Assembly (NCBI RefSeq): GCF_000368265.1
Contig: NZ_KB851218.1
Location: 425,246 to 489,245 of the forward strand
Reading direction: 5' to 3'
DNA length: 64,000 nucleotides
From: Acinetobacter brisouisimilis
Lineage (GTDB): Bacteria; Pseudomonadota; Gammaproteobacteria; Pseudomonadales; Moraxellaceae
Below the pieces are notes generated by a model that did not search any database, was not told the DNA's origin, and worked only from the letters and a program-made list of their open reading frames with translations. Positions 1 to 8,527 of the stretch are shown here, piece after piece. How positions within the stretch are numbered: position 1 is the stretch's first letter; every line of letters begins with the position of its first letter. A program made the translations under genes and the position numbers.

Positions 1-200
1 TGAAAACGCAGCTCACACAAGTAATCCAGTTGCTGGTTCAGGTCATCCAGAATATCCGTCAATGGATACACCGTATCTTCAAGATTACGGCAGCGGAATT
101 GATACACACTATGAGTTTGTGGAAACTTGTGTAACACCACTTGCAGCATCGTAAATTTATATAAATCCGTATCAAGCAAGGATCGTATGATTGGTTCCAT
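1..200 (-). CDS. pncB: Nicotinate phosphoribosyltransferase, N-terminal part only
   Basis: The first 66 codons of a gene that runs off the left edge. The translation begins [20 protein letters not shown] and continues with a FRCRN motif, which matches the start of PncB (SLLDTDxYKxxMxQ, FRCR in E. coli). PncB makes nicotinate mononucleotide from nicotinate and PRPP in the NAD salvage pathway, in the cytosol. The start ATG lies at 198-200 on the minus strand. The 199 bp between it and dtd must hold divergent promoters, but I could not assign them. The name is fairly secure because the N-terminal motif is characteristic; the rest of the protein is not visible. Confidence 0.85.
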   Translation of the reverse strand, partial: MEPIIRSLLDTDLYKFTMLQVVLHKFPQTHSVYQFRCRNLEDTVYPLTDILDDLNQQLDYLCELRF

Positions 201-399
201 ATCGGTTAGATCTTTTTTAGCTCAAGGCATTAAACCACACTTTTATACGCAACTCAGCGAGTGTTTTAGCAAATAATGATAAAAACCTATCCAAATTAGT
301 AGTTTTTTGCTGAATTTATAATCACCACATCTTCATGAAAAAGATTTTAAAGCTCGTTTGAAATGTTTATAGTCTGTACTTTTATGAGTAGTCTTAAAT

Positions 400-840
400 A
401 TGCGTGCCCTATTACAACGCGTAAAATCCGCCAAAGTTGTTGTAGATGAACAAATTACAGGTGAAATTCAACATGGTCTTTTAGTTTTTTTGGGTCTGGC
501 ACAGCAAGATGATCTTGCCATAGGCAAAAAATTGATCGACAAAATCCTGAAATACCGCATTTTTGATGATGAACAAGGCAAAATGGGCTGGAATGTCGCT
601 CAGGCTCAAGGTGGAATTTTACTGGTTTCACAATTTACCCTGATGGCACAAACCCAAAAAGGCTTACGCCCGGATTTTGCCCCTGCCATGCCACCTGCTG
701 CGGCAAAAGCATTGTATGAGAAGCTGATCGACTACACCAAAACTCAATATCCCCAAGTAGAAACAGGGATTTTTGCTGCAGATATGCAAGTTCATCTGGT
801 CAATGATGGACCTGTCACGTTTAACCTTGAAGTGGTTTAA
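400..840 (+). CDS. dtd: D-aminoacyl-tRNA deacylase
   Basis: A 146-residue protein of the usual length for bacterial DTD, a cytosolic dimer that hydrolyses D-aminoacyl-tRNA and prevents D-amino acid misincorporation. It starts MRALLQRVKSAKVVVD, as the family does. The SQFTL motif near residue 80 and the NDGPVTF motif near residue 137 (Gly-cisPro chiral selectivity loop) are both intact. The gene stands alone between divergent pncB and a bidirectional terminator. The Shine-Dalgarno sequence before the ATG is poor. Confidence 0.95.
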   Translation: MRALLQRVKSAKVVVDEQITGEIQHGLLVFLGLAQQDDLAIGKKLIDKILKYRIFDDEQGKMGWNVAQAQGGILLVSQFTLMAQTQKGLRPDFAPAMPPAAAKALYEKLIDYTKTQYPQVETGIFAADMQVHLVNDGPVTFNLEVV

Positions 841-842
841 AT

Positions 843-872
843 AAAAAAGCTCTCAAATCTGAGAGCTTTTTT
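843..872. terminator. Bidirectional terminator between dtd and the SCP2 gene
   Basis: A perfect stem AGCTCTCA/TGAGAGCT with a 4-nt loop, flanked by six A on one side and six T on the other. It can end both dtd (plus) and the convergent SCP2-domain gene (minus). Confidence 0.85.
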
Positions 873-884
873 ATGGTCTAGAAT

Positions 885-1370
885 TTATTTGCCTGTTTTT
901 TGACGAATAAACTGACGAACCTGTTTTACTTTGGCTTGTACCGGTTTTGGTAATTGTGGTGGCAACAAACGTGCAACCTTGTTAAACCAGACCAACAAGC
1001 TAAAGTCACCTTCCATTTTAATACTGCCGTTTTGCATACCCGTCATAAATGCAGAAGGTTCACCTTTAATCAAGGTTTTTACAGCTTGGTTACTATCAGC
1101 AAACTGCAAGGTAAAATCAGCAGGTTGAGGCGCACCAGCAACGGTATCCACTTTGCCATTATTGACCAGAATCTGACGGGCAAAACCTGCATCGGTTGCA
1201 ATCTGGATGCGAATTTGGCGATCATGCGATAATTCAATAAATTTCGGCGAGGTTTTCGCAAGCTGTTTCATTCGTAAAACCATGCTGACCACCAACAAAT
1301 CCAGTGGGTCTGTACTTACATTCAGCAAAGGTAACTTTACGACAGGAATAGCAGAAAGATTCATGTGCAT
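885..1370 (-). CDS. SCP2 sterol-binding domain protein (UbiJ-like)
   Basis: A 161-residue soluble protein without signal peptide. Residues about 35-130 look like an SCP2 fold: a FTLQFAD strand is followed by a segment on propagation of lipid-binding strands (NQAVKTLIKGEPSAFMTGMQNGSIKMEGD), here described only by its start and end. The N-G-x-I-K-x-E-G-D pattern is typical of the family. The basic C-terminus is KQVRQFIRQKTGK. In proteobacteria this domain is found in UbiJ, an accessory factor of the ubiquinone complex, but UbiJ lies beside ubiE and ubiB, which are not here. A general lipid-binding role is all that can be inferred. It converges on dtd. Confidence 0.7.
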   Translation of the reverse strand: MHMNLSAIPVVKLPLLNVSTDPLDLLVVSMVLRMKQLAKTSPKFIELSHDRQIRIQIATDAGFARQILVNNGKVDTVAGAPQPADFTLQFADSNQAVKTLIKGEPSAFMTGMQNGSIKMEGDFSLLVWFNKVARLLPPQLPKPVQAKVKQVRQFIRQKTGK

Positions 1371-1514
1371 TTAGCCTATTGTCATTTTATTCATCTTTAA
1401 AGCATCCTATCATAACTTGCCAAATGAATAACTAAGCTTTGTATAACAATTTTTAAGAAAAAAAAGTGCATTTTTCAATGCACCCGAGTTGAGTAACTGA
1501 TGATTTAAACGGCT

Positions 1515-1832
1515 TTATTGTTCTTCTTCATAAACTGGGGTGTGTTCAATCAACTGTCGGTTGGCAAGCGCCTTTTGCGCAACATGATCTGCTCTTAATA
1601 GCAGCACGGTAATTCCCATCATGACAAGGCTAAGCGCAGTTAAATAACTATAGGTCATTGGCCAATGAAAGGCAGACTGTGCACCCAAACGAATCGCCTC
1701 TACAACACCCCAAAACGCCATACCTGCAAACATAAACCCGAGCCAATGCCGAAAAGGTGAAAAGAAAACAGCGATAAGCGCAATGGCAATCAAGCCGATC
1801 CCCACCATAGTGGCAACATTTGCTGTTAACAT
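1515..1832 (-). CDS. Small inner-membrane protein of unknown function
   Basis: A 105-residue protein with three apparent membrane segments: about 5-25 (VGIGLIAIALIAVFF), 30-48 (WLGFMFAGMAFWGVVEAI) and 60-82 (YLTALSLVMMGITVLLL). The soluble tail is acidic and ends YEEEQ. I place the start at the ATG at 1830-1832 because GGAGG lies 4-5 nt upstream; the open frame extends 11 codons further but without such a site. I do not recognise the family. It is a monocistronic gene between the SCP2 protein and serB. Confidence 0.75.
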   Translation of the reverse strand: MLTANVATMVGIGLIAIALIAVFFSPFRHWLGFMFAGMAFWGVVEAIRLGAQSAFHWPMTYSYLTALSLVMMGITVLLLRADHVAQKALANRQLIEHTPVYEEEQ

Positions 1833-2184
1833 AAAACCTCCGTCTATCACATTTTGTGACTGCAACCCTGATCAATTTGAGCATGTTCTGATTAAGCGCT
1901 TACGTATTTTTCAGATGACTGTGTGCATGCTCATAATGGCATTATGCAAAGTTTTTTCAGAAAAAAAAGGGAGTTTTTCCAGCAAAGCGACACACTTTGT
2001 CGCCAAATACCAATGTCATTACAAAACGATTTTTTGTGAAAATTCGGCGAGTAAAGGAAATATATAGGATTGCGTGTCATTACAATGCACTTCAGACCTT
2101 TTTATGCTTAAAATCATTTTTTTATAAAATTTTTTAACCCTTCCAAAAACGTAAATTCATTGAAACAAATATTTAATTCATATG
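1833..2184. other. Non-coding gap upstream of the small membrane protein
   Basis: About 350 bp without a convincing gene. It contains a short hairpin GCGACA/TGTCGC at 1987-2003 and runs of A and T. A plus-strand open frame here has no ribosome-binding site and unconvincing composition. Promoters for the minus-strand membrane protein gene should lie here; I could not place them with confidence. Confidence 0.5.
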
Positions 2185-2216
2185 AAAAAAGCACAATTTT
2201 TAAATTGTGCTTTTTT
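2185..2216 (-). terminator. serB terminator
   Basis: Stem GCACAATT/AATTGTGC flanked by A6 and T6, 17 bp beyond the serB stop codon on the minus strand. The symmetric flanks would also let it act on the plus strand, but no plus-strand gene ends here. Confidence 0.8.
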
Positions 2217-2232
2217 ATTTAAAAACAAAAAC

Positions 2233-3456
2233 TTAATTAACAGAATGCATGTCTTTATCGTGTACACCCAGCAAATACAAAACACCATCCAAACCAATGC
2301 TTGAAATTGCGTGATTAGCATTTTGGCGTACCAGTGGTTTCGCTCTAAATGCCACGCCTAAACCTGCAATTGAAAGCATTGGCAAGTCATTGGCACCATC
2401 GCCCACCGCAATCACTTGTTCAAGTGAAATACCCATTTCATCTGCCAAGCGGCGAAGCAGTTCGGCTTTACGCGCACCATCGACAATCGTACCTTTGACT
2501 TCACCTGTCACCAAGCCATCTTGTACATCCAAGATATTGGCATGGACTTCATCAATCCCCAGTTTTTTCTGTAAATATTCAGCAAAATACTGAAAACCGC
2601 CCGATAAGATGGCTGTTCTGTATCCCAAAAGCTTAAGCGTTGAGATCAGGCGTTCTGCACCTTCGGTAATGGTCAAACGTTCTGCAATTTTTGGCAATAC
2701 GGAAGCATCTAAACCTTTGAGCAAGGCAACGCGAGCACGGAAGCTTTGCTGGAAATCCAGTTCGCCCTGCATGGCACGCTCTGTAATTTCTGCAACTTGT
2801 GCTCCGATCCCCGCTTCACGCGCCAACTCATCAATCACTTCTTGTTCAATCAGGGTTGAGTCCATATCAAAACAGACTAAACGGCGATTTCGGCGGTAAA
2901 CATTATCTTCTTGTACCGCAATATCAATATTCAGTTCAGTTGATAAGTGTAGGCATGCTGCACGCATCCCTTGCGCATCGAACATTTTCCCTTTTAAACC
3001 GAACTCTACGCAGGCGCGACGACGCTCTGTATTTGGGGTATCGAGTAGCAAACGCTCTGATAAACGGGTCACTGTTTCAATGTTAAATCCCTGACCCGAT
3101 ACAATTTGCGTGACAGCTTGCAAATCGGCTGCCTTCAGTTCAGGTGCGAACGCCGTCACAATATAACGGGTTGCTCCACCTTCACTGACCCATTGATTAT
3201 ATTCTGCGTTAGAGATTGGTTTAAATCGCACAGTTAAGCCAATATCATGTGCTAAAATTAGAATCTCTTTCATTGCCAAAGCAGTTGTGGTCTGATCTTC
3301 AGATGCAACCACGATGCCAAGGGTCAGCTGATTATGAATCACGGCCTGACCCACATCTAGAATTTGCAATGAATGAGAGGACAAAACTTGCATCAATCGA
3401 GTGAACTGATTGGGTTGGTCGGGTCCTAAAAATGAAATAAGAATGATTTCTTGCAT
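2233..3456 (-). CDS. serB: Phosphoserine phosphatase
   Basis: A 407-residue enzyme of the last step of serine biosynthesis (phosphoserine to serine). The first 180 residues form a regulatory region with ACT-like folds, starting MQEIILISFLGPDQPNQFTR. The HAD catalytic domain follows: motif I FDMDST with nucleophile Asp197 and Asp199, motif II SGG in AILSGGFQYFA, and motif III/IV GDGANDLPM near residue 355. Length and layout match the long SerB of Pseudomonas and Acinetobacter rather than the shorter E. coli enzyme. It is divergent from the membrane protein gene at 3533, an arrangement also found for serB and ytjB (smp) in enterics. Confidence 0.96.
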   Translation of the reverse strand: MQEIILISFLGPDQPNQFTRLMQVLSSHSLQILDVGQAVIHNQLTLGIVVASEDQTTTALAMKEILILAHDIGLTVRFKPISNAEYNQWVSEGGATRYIVTAFAPELKAADLQAVTQIVSGQGFNIETVTRLSERLLLDTPNTERRRACVEFGLKGKMFDAQGMRAACLHLSTELNIDIAVQEDNVYRRNRRLVCFDMDSTLIEQEVIDELAREAGIGAQVAEITERAMQGELDFQQSFRARVALLKGLDASVLPKIAERLTITEGAERLISTLKLLGYRTAILSGGFQYFAEYLQKKLGIDEVHANILDVQDGLVTGEVKGTIVDGARKAELLRRLADEMGISLEQVIAVGDGANDLPMLSIAGLGVAFRAKPLVRQNANHAISSIGLDGVLYLLGVHDKDMHSVN

Positions 3457-3532
3457 GGATTGACTCAGTTTGAGCTACAACTATGATTAGAATCATAATC
3501 GAAAATGAATCGAATTGCCTTGGAAGTTTACC

Positions 3533-4807
3533 TTGAATGCACCTAGACAAGGGCTATTTGCTAGCCTACTGATTGTAAGTTTTGCATTGCAGACCTTTTT
3601 ACTGGTCATTGCAACCACGCATCAACTCAAAGAAAACCGTGCCAGCCAAGGTCAATTGCTGACCACACAACTGGTTACGGACAGCTTGCATGAATTAGAC
3701 CCAGCAAATCGCGTGTCTTTGGCGCTTCTAGTCGATCGTTATAAAACCAATCCAAGTATTGCCTCTATTCGCATTCTCGATGCCTCCAATCAGGTTCTGG
3801 CAACAGATGGCTTATATAAAACCCGCGAAGGTGAAGTCTTTAGCCGTGATGCACTACAAAATGAAAAGAAAGTCGGTAGTGTCGAAGTCACGCTGATCAA
3901 ACCGAGCATTGGCGAAATTTTGCGTAGTGAATGGCTTGCAATTTTAGCTTCCCTGATTTTGCATTTTGTTTTATGGATTGCCTATCGAGCGATTGCTCGC
4001 CCAAGCCGTAGCGAATATCTGGCACGCATTAACAAGGAAATGCACCTCAAGCATGAGATTCAGGCGCTCACTCAAGCACTTGAACAGGAAAAGCACAATA
4101 GTGCCGTGGTCATTGCGCAGGCACAGCAACAACCTAAAAAACAGGCGATTCCAAACCGACTGTTCAATAGCGATAAAACTGATGTGAATCCAAACCCACA
4201 TGCTTTGGCACTGAATATTCAGTTTTATGACCCAAAACAGCTTTTGAGCACGGTCAGTCAGTCCGTTTCTGTACCTTACTTTAATTTGTGTCAGTTATTC
4301 TTGAAAAAAAGTATTGATTTATGTGTACAGCATTATCATCTTTCTCAAGCAGATATTAACGTACAACAAAGCTTCCAAGCAGATGGAGCGACCATTACCA
4401 TTGATGCCGAACGCCCGAAAGCGGTCGAATGTCTGCTCATGGTTGGCATGGTCTTTCAGTTACTCTCTGAGGTACTGTATAAACGCTACCGTGAAGAAAA
4501 ACGCTTTGTACTGCAAACTCGCTGCGCGATTGCCAACGCAGTTGAAGACATGCAACTCAATGCAGCACAAGCGGCAGCTCGCCTGACACACAACTTAACG
4601 GCGAAAGAAAGCGCACTGTATTTGCAAGAACAATATCTGAAACTGATCAGTGAACATTTTCAGCTTGTGGCTCTACCTAACCCAAGCAATGTACTGACCC
4701 GTCACGCGTTTATGATCAATGGTATGAACAGTGAATGTGCTGAACTGGCACAAAATCTGCGTACCGAGATCTTAAAAAGTAAAAAATCACGTTCTGAAAC
4801 CACTTAA
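3533..4807 (+). CDS. Membrane protein in the ytjB/smp position next to serB
   Basis: About 424 residues. A first membrane segment (about 7-30, ASLLIVSFALQTFLLVI) and a second near 140-160 (WLAILASLILHFVLWIAYRA) enclose a periplasmic stretch of roughly 110 residues containing NPSIASIRILDASNQVLATD, a sensor-like extracytoplasmic pattern. A coiled-coil-like region with HEIQALTQALEQEK follows, then a long cytoplasmic domain. The N-terminal half and the position divergent from serB fit the Smp/YtjB (AhpA) family, but E. coli Smp is about half as long. I chose the TTG at 3533 because GGAAG lies 6 nt upstream; a TTG at 3515 is also in frame. No ATG start is available near here. Function unknown. Confidence 0.7.
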   Translation: MNAPRQGLFASLLIVSFALQTFLLVIATTHQLKENRASQGQLLTTQLVTDSLHELDPANRVSLALLVDRYKTNPSIASIRILDASNQVLATDGLYKTREGEVFSRDALQNEKKVGSVEVTLIKPSIGEILRSEWLAILASLILHFVLWIAYRAIARPSRSEYLARINKEMHLKHEIQALTQALEQEKHNSAVVIAQAQQQPKKQAIPNRLFNSDKTDVNPNPHALALNIQFYDPKQLLSTVSQSVSVPYFNLCQLFLKKSIDLCVQHYHLSQADINVQQSFQADGATITIDAERPKAVECLLMVGMVFQLLSEVLYKRYREEKRFVLQTRCAIANAVEDMQLNAAQAAARLTHNLTAKESALYLQEQYLKLISEHFQLVALPNPSNVLTRHAFMINGMNSECAELAQNLRTEILKSKKSRSETT

Positions 4808-4824
4808 ATTACTGTCTAGTTTTC

Positions 4825-4852
4825 AACCTCGCCTGAATGGCGAGGTTTTTTT
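4825..4852 (+). terminator. Terminator after the ytjB-position gene
   Basis: Perfect stem AACCTCGCC/GGCGAGGTT with a TGAAT loop and a T-tract, 18 bp after the stop codon. Confidence 0.85.
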
Positions 4853-5021
4853 ATCATGATTTTGCCTTGACATCATCAGCTTTAGCAGCATTATAGAAAT
4901 ACACATCAGAAAAGCTGCTGTGGATCTTGAGGGAAACATAGGCAATACTGCCTAAAAATTGCTAATATAAACAACTGCGATAATCGATTGCATTGTAAAT
5001 TCAGGGTTAAGGTAGGACAGG

Positions 5022-6143
5022 ATGGCACTCAATACTGTTGAAGAGCTTGTCGAAGATATTCGTGCTGGCAAAATGGTCATCCTTATGGATGATGAAGATC
5101 GTGAAAATGAGGGTGACCTCATCATGGCAGCAACCCATGTGCGTGCCGAAGACATCAATTTCATGATTACCCATGCCCGTGGTCTCGTTTGTCTGACCTT
5201 GAGCAAAGATCGCTGTCAACAACTGAACTTACCTCTCATGGTCGATCAGAATGGCGCACAGCATGGCACTAACTTTACCTTATCCATAGAAGCAGCTGAC
5301 GGGATTACCACAGGCATTTCTGCGGCAGAGCGCGCGCATACCATCCGCACTGCGGTGGCCGCGGCAGCCAAACCGTCCGATATTGTACAACCTGGGCATA
5401 TTTTCCCGCTCATGGCACAACCTGGTGGCGTTTTACACCGAGCTGGGCATACCGAAGCAGGCTCGGATCTCTCACGTTTGGCAGGTTTAGAACCTGCATC
5501 TGTGATCTGTGAGATCATTAAAGAAGACGGCACCATGGCACGCCGTCCAGATTTAGAAATATTTGCTGAAAAACATGGCTTAAAAATTGGTACAATTGCC
5601 GACTTAATTCATTACCGTATGACCAATGAACAAACGGTCGAGCGTTTAAGCCAGCAAAACATTGAAACTGAATATGGCACATTGCAACTGTATCGTTATC
5701 AGGAGCAAGGTAGCCCAGACATTCATTTGGCTTTGGTGAAAGGTGAACCGAAACAAGGTGTCACCACTGTTCGTGTTCATGGGTTCAACCCAACGCGTGA
5801 TTTATTAAAATTGAAAAAACAATCGGGCGAATCTGCATGGACAATTGACCATGCATTACAAACGATTGCCAACAGTGAACGTGGTGTTCTGGTTTGGATT
5901 GGTCAAAAAAGCTTACCTGACTTAGGCTCAGCTTTAGATGCATTAACTGCACCAACGCCAGTCAAATCCAATTCGGCATTGTCACATCAATATCAGACTA
6001 TTGGGGTCGGTGCGCAAATTTTACGCGACTTGGGAGTGGAAAAAATGAAACTTCTCAGTTCGCCATTACGCTTCAATGCCCTTTCTGGTTTTAACTTAGA
6101 AGTGGTGGAATATATTTCTGCTGATCAATCTTTTGGAAAATAA
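5022..6143 (+). CDS. ribB: 3,4-dihydroxy-2-butanone-4-phosphate synthase with degenerate GTP cyclohydrolase II domain
   Basis: A 373-residue protein of riboflavin synthesis. Residues 1-205 are a complete DHBP synthase that converts ribulose 5-phosphate; the acidic [11 protein letters not shown] motif, HTEAGSDL and the tail of the domain are intact. Residues about 210-373 have the fold outline of GTP cyclohydrolase II ([10 protein letters not shown] at its start), but contain no cysteine at all, so the three zinc-binding cysteines are absent. This half should not open the GTP ring. Such RibBA-like proteins with a dead second half are known in Pseudomonas and relatives, which carry a separate ribA. 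AGGACAGG just before the ATG is a good ribosome-binding site. It leads the ribB-ribH-nusB-thiL-pgpA cluster. No FMN riboswitch precedes it. Confidence 0.93.
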   Translation: MALNTVEELVEDIRAGKMVILMDDEDRENEGDLIMAATHVRAEDINFMITHARGLVCLTLSKDRCQQLNLPLMVDQNGAQHGTNFTLSIEAADGITTGISAAERAHTIRTAVAAAAKPSDIVQPGHIFPLMAQPGGVLHRAGHTEAGSDLSRLAGLEPASVICEIIKEDGTMARRPDLEIFAEKHGLKIGTIADLIHYRMTNEQTVERLSQQNIETEYGTLQLYRYQEQGSPDIHLALVKGEPKQGVTTVRVHGFNPTRDLLKLKKQSGESAWTIDHALQTIANSERGVLVWIGQKSLPDLGSALDALTAPTPVKSNSALSHQYQTIGVGAQILRDLGVEKMKLLSSPLRFNALSGFNLEVVEYISADQSFGK

Positions 6144-6154
6144 TCGAGGTTGCT

Positions 6155-6625
6155 ATGGCGATTCGCCGTATAGAAGGTTTATTACATCTCGCGAGCGAAG
6201 GCCGTTACGCGATTTTGGTTGCTCGTTTCAATAGCTTTGTGGTTGAACATCTGCTTGAAGGCGCGATTGACACATTAAAACGTCATGGCGTTGCAGAAGA
6301 AAATATCACCGTTATTCATGCACCAGGTGCATGGGAACTGCCTGTTGTTGCGAAAAAGCTCGCGAATTCTGCACAGTTTGATGCGATTATTGCATTGGGT
6401 GCGGTCATTCGTGGTAGCACGCCACACTTTGACTTTGTTGCGGGTGAATGTGCTAAAGGTTTAGGTGTTGTTGGTTTAGAATCAAGTTTGCCTGTCATTA
6501 ATGGCGTTTTAACGACCGACAGTATTGAACAAGCCATTGAACGCTCAGGCACCAAAGCGGGCAACAAAGGCAGTGAAGCTGCTTTGACGGCTATTGAAAT
6601 GGTGAATTTGTTAAAGGCAATTTAA
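6155..6625 (+). CDS. ribH: 6,7-dimethyl-8-ribityllumazine synthase
   Basis: A 156-residue enzyme of the penultimate riboflavin step, which condenses the DHBP product of the upstream gene with the pyrimidine intermediate. Family motifs are intact: ARFNSFV near residue 24, PGAWELP near 57, [14 protein letters not shown] near 83-96 (with the catalytic His) and GVLTTD near 115. It follows ribB by 11 bp and precedes nusB by 3 bp, so the three are almost certainly co-transcribed. Confidence 0.96.
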   Translation: MAIRRIEGLLHLASEGRYAILVARFNSFVVEHLLEGAIDTLKRHGVAEENITVIHAPGAWELPVVAKKLANSAQFDAIIALGAVIRGSTPHFDFVAGECAKGLGVVGLESSLPVINGVLTTDSIEQAIERSGTKAGNKGSEAALTAIEMVNLLKAI

Positions 6626-6628
6626 TTC

Positions 6629-7075
6629 ATGTCACAAACTTTACAAGCAATTTATGCAGCAAAACGCAAAGCACGTCGTTTTGCTGTACAAGGCGTCTAT
6701 GAATGGCAAATGAGCCATAACCCTGTTCATGAAATTGAAGCGCGTACCCGTGCTGAAAATGCCATGCACAAGGTTGACTTAAACTACTATCACGAATTGT
6801 TAACCCAAATCGTGGCAGAGCATGAAACTCTGGATGAATTGCTCATTCCTGTACTTGACCGTGAAATTGATGCGCTTGACGGTGTCGAGCTCGCAACTTT
6901 ACGTCTGGGTGCATACGAGTTACGCCATCATGCAGAAATTCCTTATCGTGTGGTGCTGGATGAAGCCATTGAACTGGCTAAACACTTCGGTGGGGCAGAC
7001 AGCCACAAATACATCAACGGTGTATTGGATCGTTTAGCACATGTGCTACGCGAAGCTGAAAAACAACAAGGTTAA
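6629..7075 (+). CDS. nusB: Transcription antitermination factor NusB
   Basis: A 148-residue all-helical protein that, with NusE (S10), binds boxA RNA and prevents early termination in rRNA operons. The arginine-rich start [16 protein letters not shown], the middle [21 protein letters not shown] and the end [26 protein letters not shown] are classic NusB motifs. The ribH-nusB-thiL-pgpA order is widespread in gamma-proteobacteria. Confidence 0.96.
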   Translation: MSQTLQAIYAAKRKARRFAVQGVYEWQMSHNPVHEIEARTRAENAMHKVDLNYYHELLTQIVAEHETLDELLIPVLDREIDALDGVELATLRLGAYELRHHAEIPYRVVLDEAIELAKHFGGADSHKYINGVLDRLAHVLREAEKQQG

Positions 7076-7090
7076 TTGTTGTCAAACGCT

Positions 7091-8008
7091 ATGGCCGAAT
7101 TCTCGATTATTGATCGCTATTTCAAAACTGCTGCATCTGCGCAGGTCGACTTAGGTATTGGAGATGATTCGGCTATCGTTTCCCCACCCGTGGGGCAACA
7201 ACTGGTCATCTGTACCGATACCCTCATCGCAGGGCGGCACTTCCCTCTTTCTACATCTGCACATGCCATCGGCTGGAAAAGCGTTGCGGTTAACCTTTCC
7301 GATCTGGCAGCCATGGGTGCAACTCCTCATAGTATTTTACTCGCGCTAAGCCTGCCACAGGTCGATGATGCTTGGTTACAGGATTTTAGCCAAGGCTTGT
7401 TTGACTGCTGTGCCCCTTATAATGTGCACCTGATTGGTGGCGATACCACCCAAAGTCCACATCTGACTATCAGTGTCACGGCTCTCGGCTGGATTCCAAC
7501 CGCTCAGGGCATTACTCGTTCTGGTGCACAAGTGGGTGACTACGTAGTGGTCAGTGGGCAAGTGGGCGATGCGGCATTTGCCCTACAGCATCTTGGACAT
7601 CCATTACAACAACGCTTGGACTACCCTTCTCCACGCTGTGAACTTGGACAAAGTTTACGTGGTCTGGCATCGAGCATGATTGATGTTTCAGATGGTCTGG
7701 CTCAAGATTTGGGGCATATTCTTAAAGCCTCGCATGTGGGTGCGACTTTATGGCTTGACCAACTACCTATTGATCCTGCTTTACACGTATTACCTCATAC
7801 CGAGCAATGGCAATACGCACTCGCAGGTGGCGATGATTATGAGCTGTGCTTTACCATTTCTAAAGACAACTATCAGCGCCTGTGTCAACTTAACCCAGTA
7901 ACGCCATTTACGATTATTGGCTGTATTCAGGCGGATTTAAGTTTAAAATTTGAATATCAGGGCGAGCCCCAATTCTTACAGCTAAGCGGATATCAACACT
8001 TTGCATAA
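7091..8008 (+). CDS. thiL: Thiamine-monophosphate kinase
   Basis: About 305 residues. ThiL phosphorylates thiamine monophosphate to the active cofactor thiamine pyrophosphate with ATP. The motif GIGDDSA near residue 26, NLSDLAAMGA, IGGDTT and DVSDGLAQDL are the metal and substrate signatures of the AIR-synthase-like family, all present. I start at the ATG at 7091 giving MAEFSIIDRYF, like the E. coli start; TTG codons at 7076 and 7079 would add five residues and would sit closer to an AAGG upstream. The gene abuts nusB and overlaps the possible TTG start of pgpA. Confidence 0.95.
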   Translation: MAEFSIIDRYFKTAASAQVDLGIGDDSAIVSPPVGQQLVICTDTLIAGRHFPLSTSAHAIGWKSVAVNLSDLAAMGATPHSILLALSLPQVDDAWLQDFSQGLFDCCAPYNVHLIGGDTTQSPHLTISVTALGWIPTAQGITRSGAQVGDYVVVSGQVGDAAFALQHLGHPLQQRLDYPSPRCELGQSLRGLASSMIDVSDGLAQDLGHILKASHVGATLWLDQLPIDPALHVLPHTEQWQYALAGGDDYELCFTISKDNYQRLCQLNPVTPFTIIGCIQADLSLKFEYQGEPQFLQLSGYQHFA

Positions 8009-8507
8009 ATCACCTATTAAATTCCAAGAAATGTCTTGGTTTGATCGTTGCGTCGTGTTTTGTGGCGTAGGCTTGGGCTCAGGTCTCGCGCCTAAGGCAC
8101 CTGGCACATTTGGTTCAGCCTTTGCCTTATTATTTATTCCAATTTGGCTATTTCTGGGCTTTTATACTTCAGTACTTGCCATTATTATTATGTCCTTAGT
8201 CGGGATCTGGATTTGTGGGCATACCGCCAAAGTCATTGGCGTACATGATGATGGGCGAATTGTCTGGGATGAGTTTGCAGGACAATCCATTACTTTATTG
8301 CCTTTAATCTTTTTTAACGTAATGCATATACAATGGGCACTGATTGGCTTTGGATTATTCCGTCTATTTGATATCTGGAAACCTTGGCCAATTCGTGTTG
8401 CTGACCAAAAGGTTGCAGGTGGCTTCGGTATCATGCTCGATGACATTATTGCAGGGCTTTGGGCTGCATTATGTATTACCATATATTTATTACTTTCAGG
8501 TGCTTAA
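8001..8507 (+). CDS. pgpA: Phosphatidylglycerophosphatase A
   Basis: 168 residues if started at the TTG that overlaps the thiL end by 8 bp, or 158 residues from the ATG at 8031. PgpA removes phosphate from phosphatidylglycerophosphate in the inner membrane. GSGLAPKAPGTFGS, VWDEFAGQ and LDDIIAGLWA are family motifs carrying the catalytic acidic residues. Membrane segments lie at about 35-68, 98-115 and 142-165. Last gene of the rib-nus-thi-pgp cluster; glmU starts 20 bp later. Confidence 0.92.
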   Translation: MHKSPIKFQEMSWFDRCVVFCGVGLGSGLAPKAPGTFGSAFALLFIPIWLFLGFYTSVLAIIIMSLVGIWICGHTAKVIGVHDDGRIVWDEFAGQSITLLPLIFFNVMHIQWALIGFGLFRLFDIWKPWPIRVADQKVAGGFGIMLDDIIAGLWAALCITIYLLLSGA

Positions 8508-8527
8508 CGCCATTTAAGTAGGTTATT

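Noticed and set aside
4853..5021. FMN riboswitch before ribB
   Set aside because: I looked for the conserved RFN segments (for example the AGGGGCAGGGT and GACCGACAGT cores) and found none.
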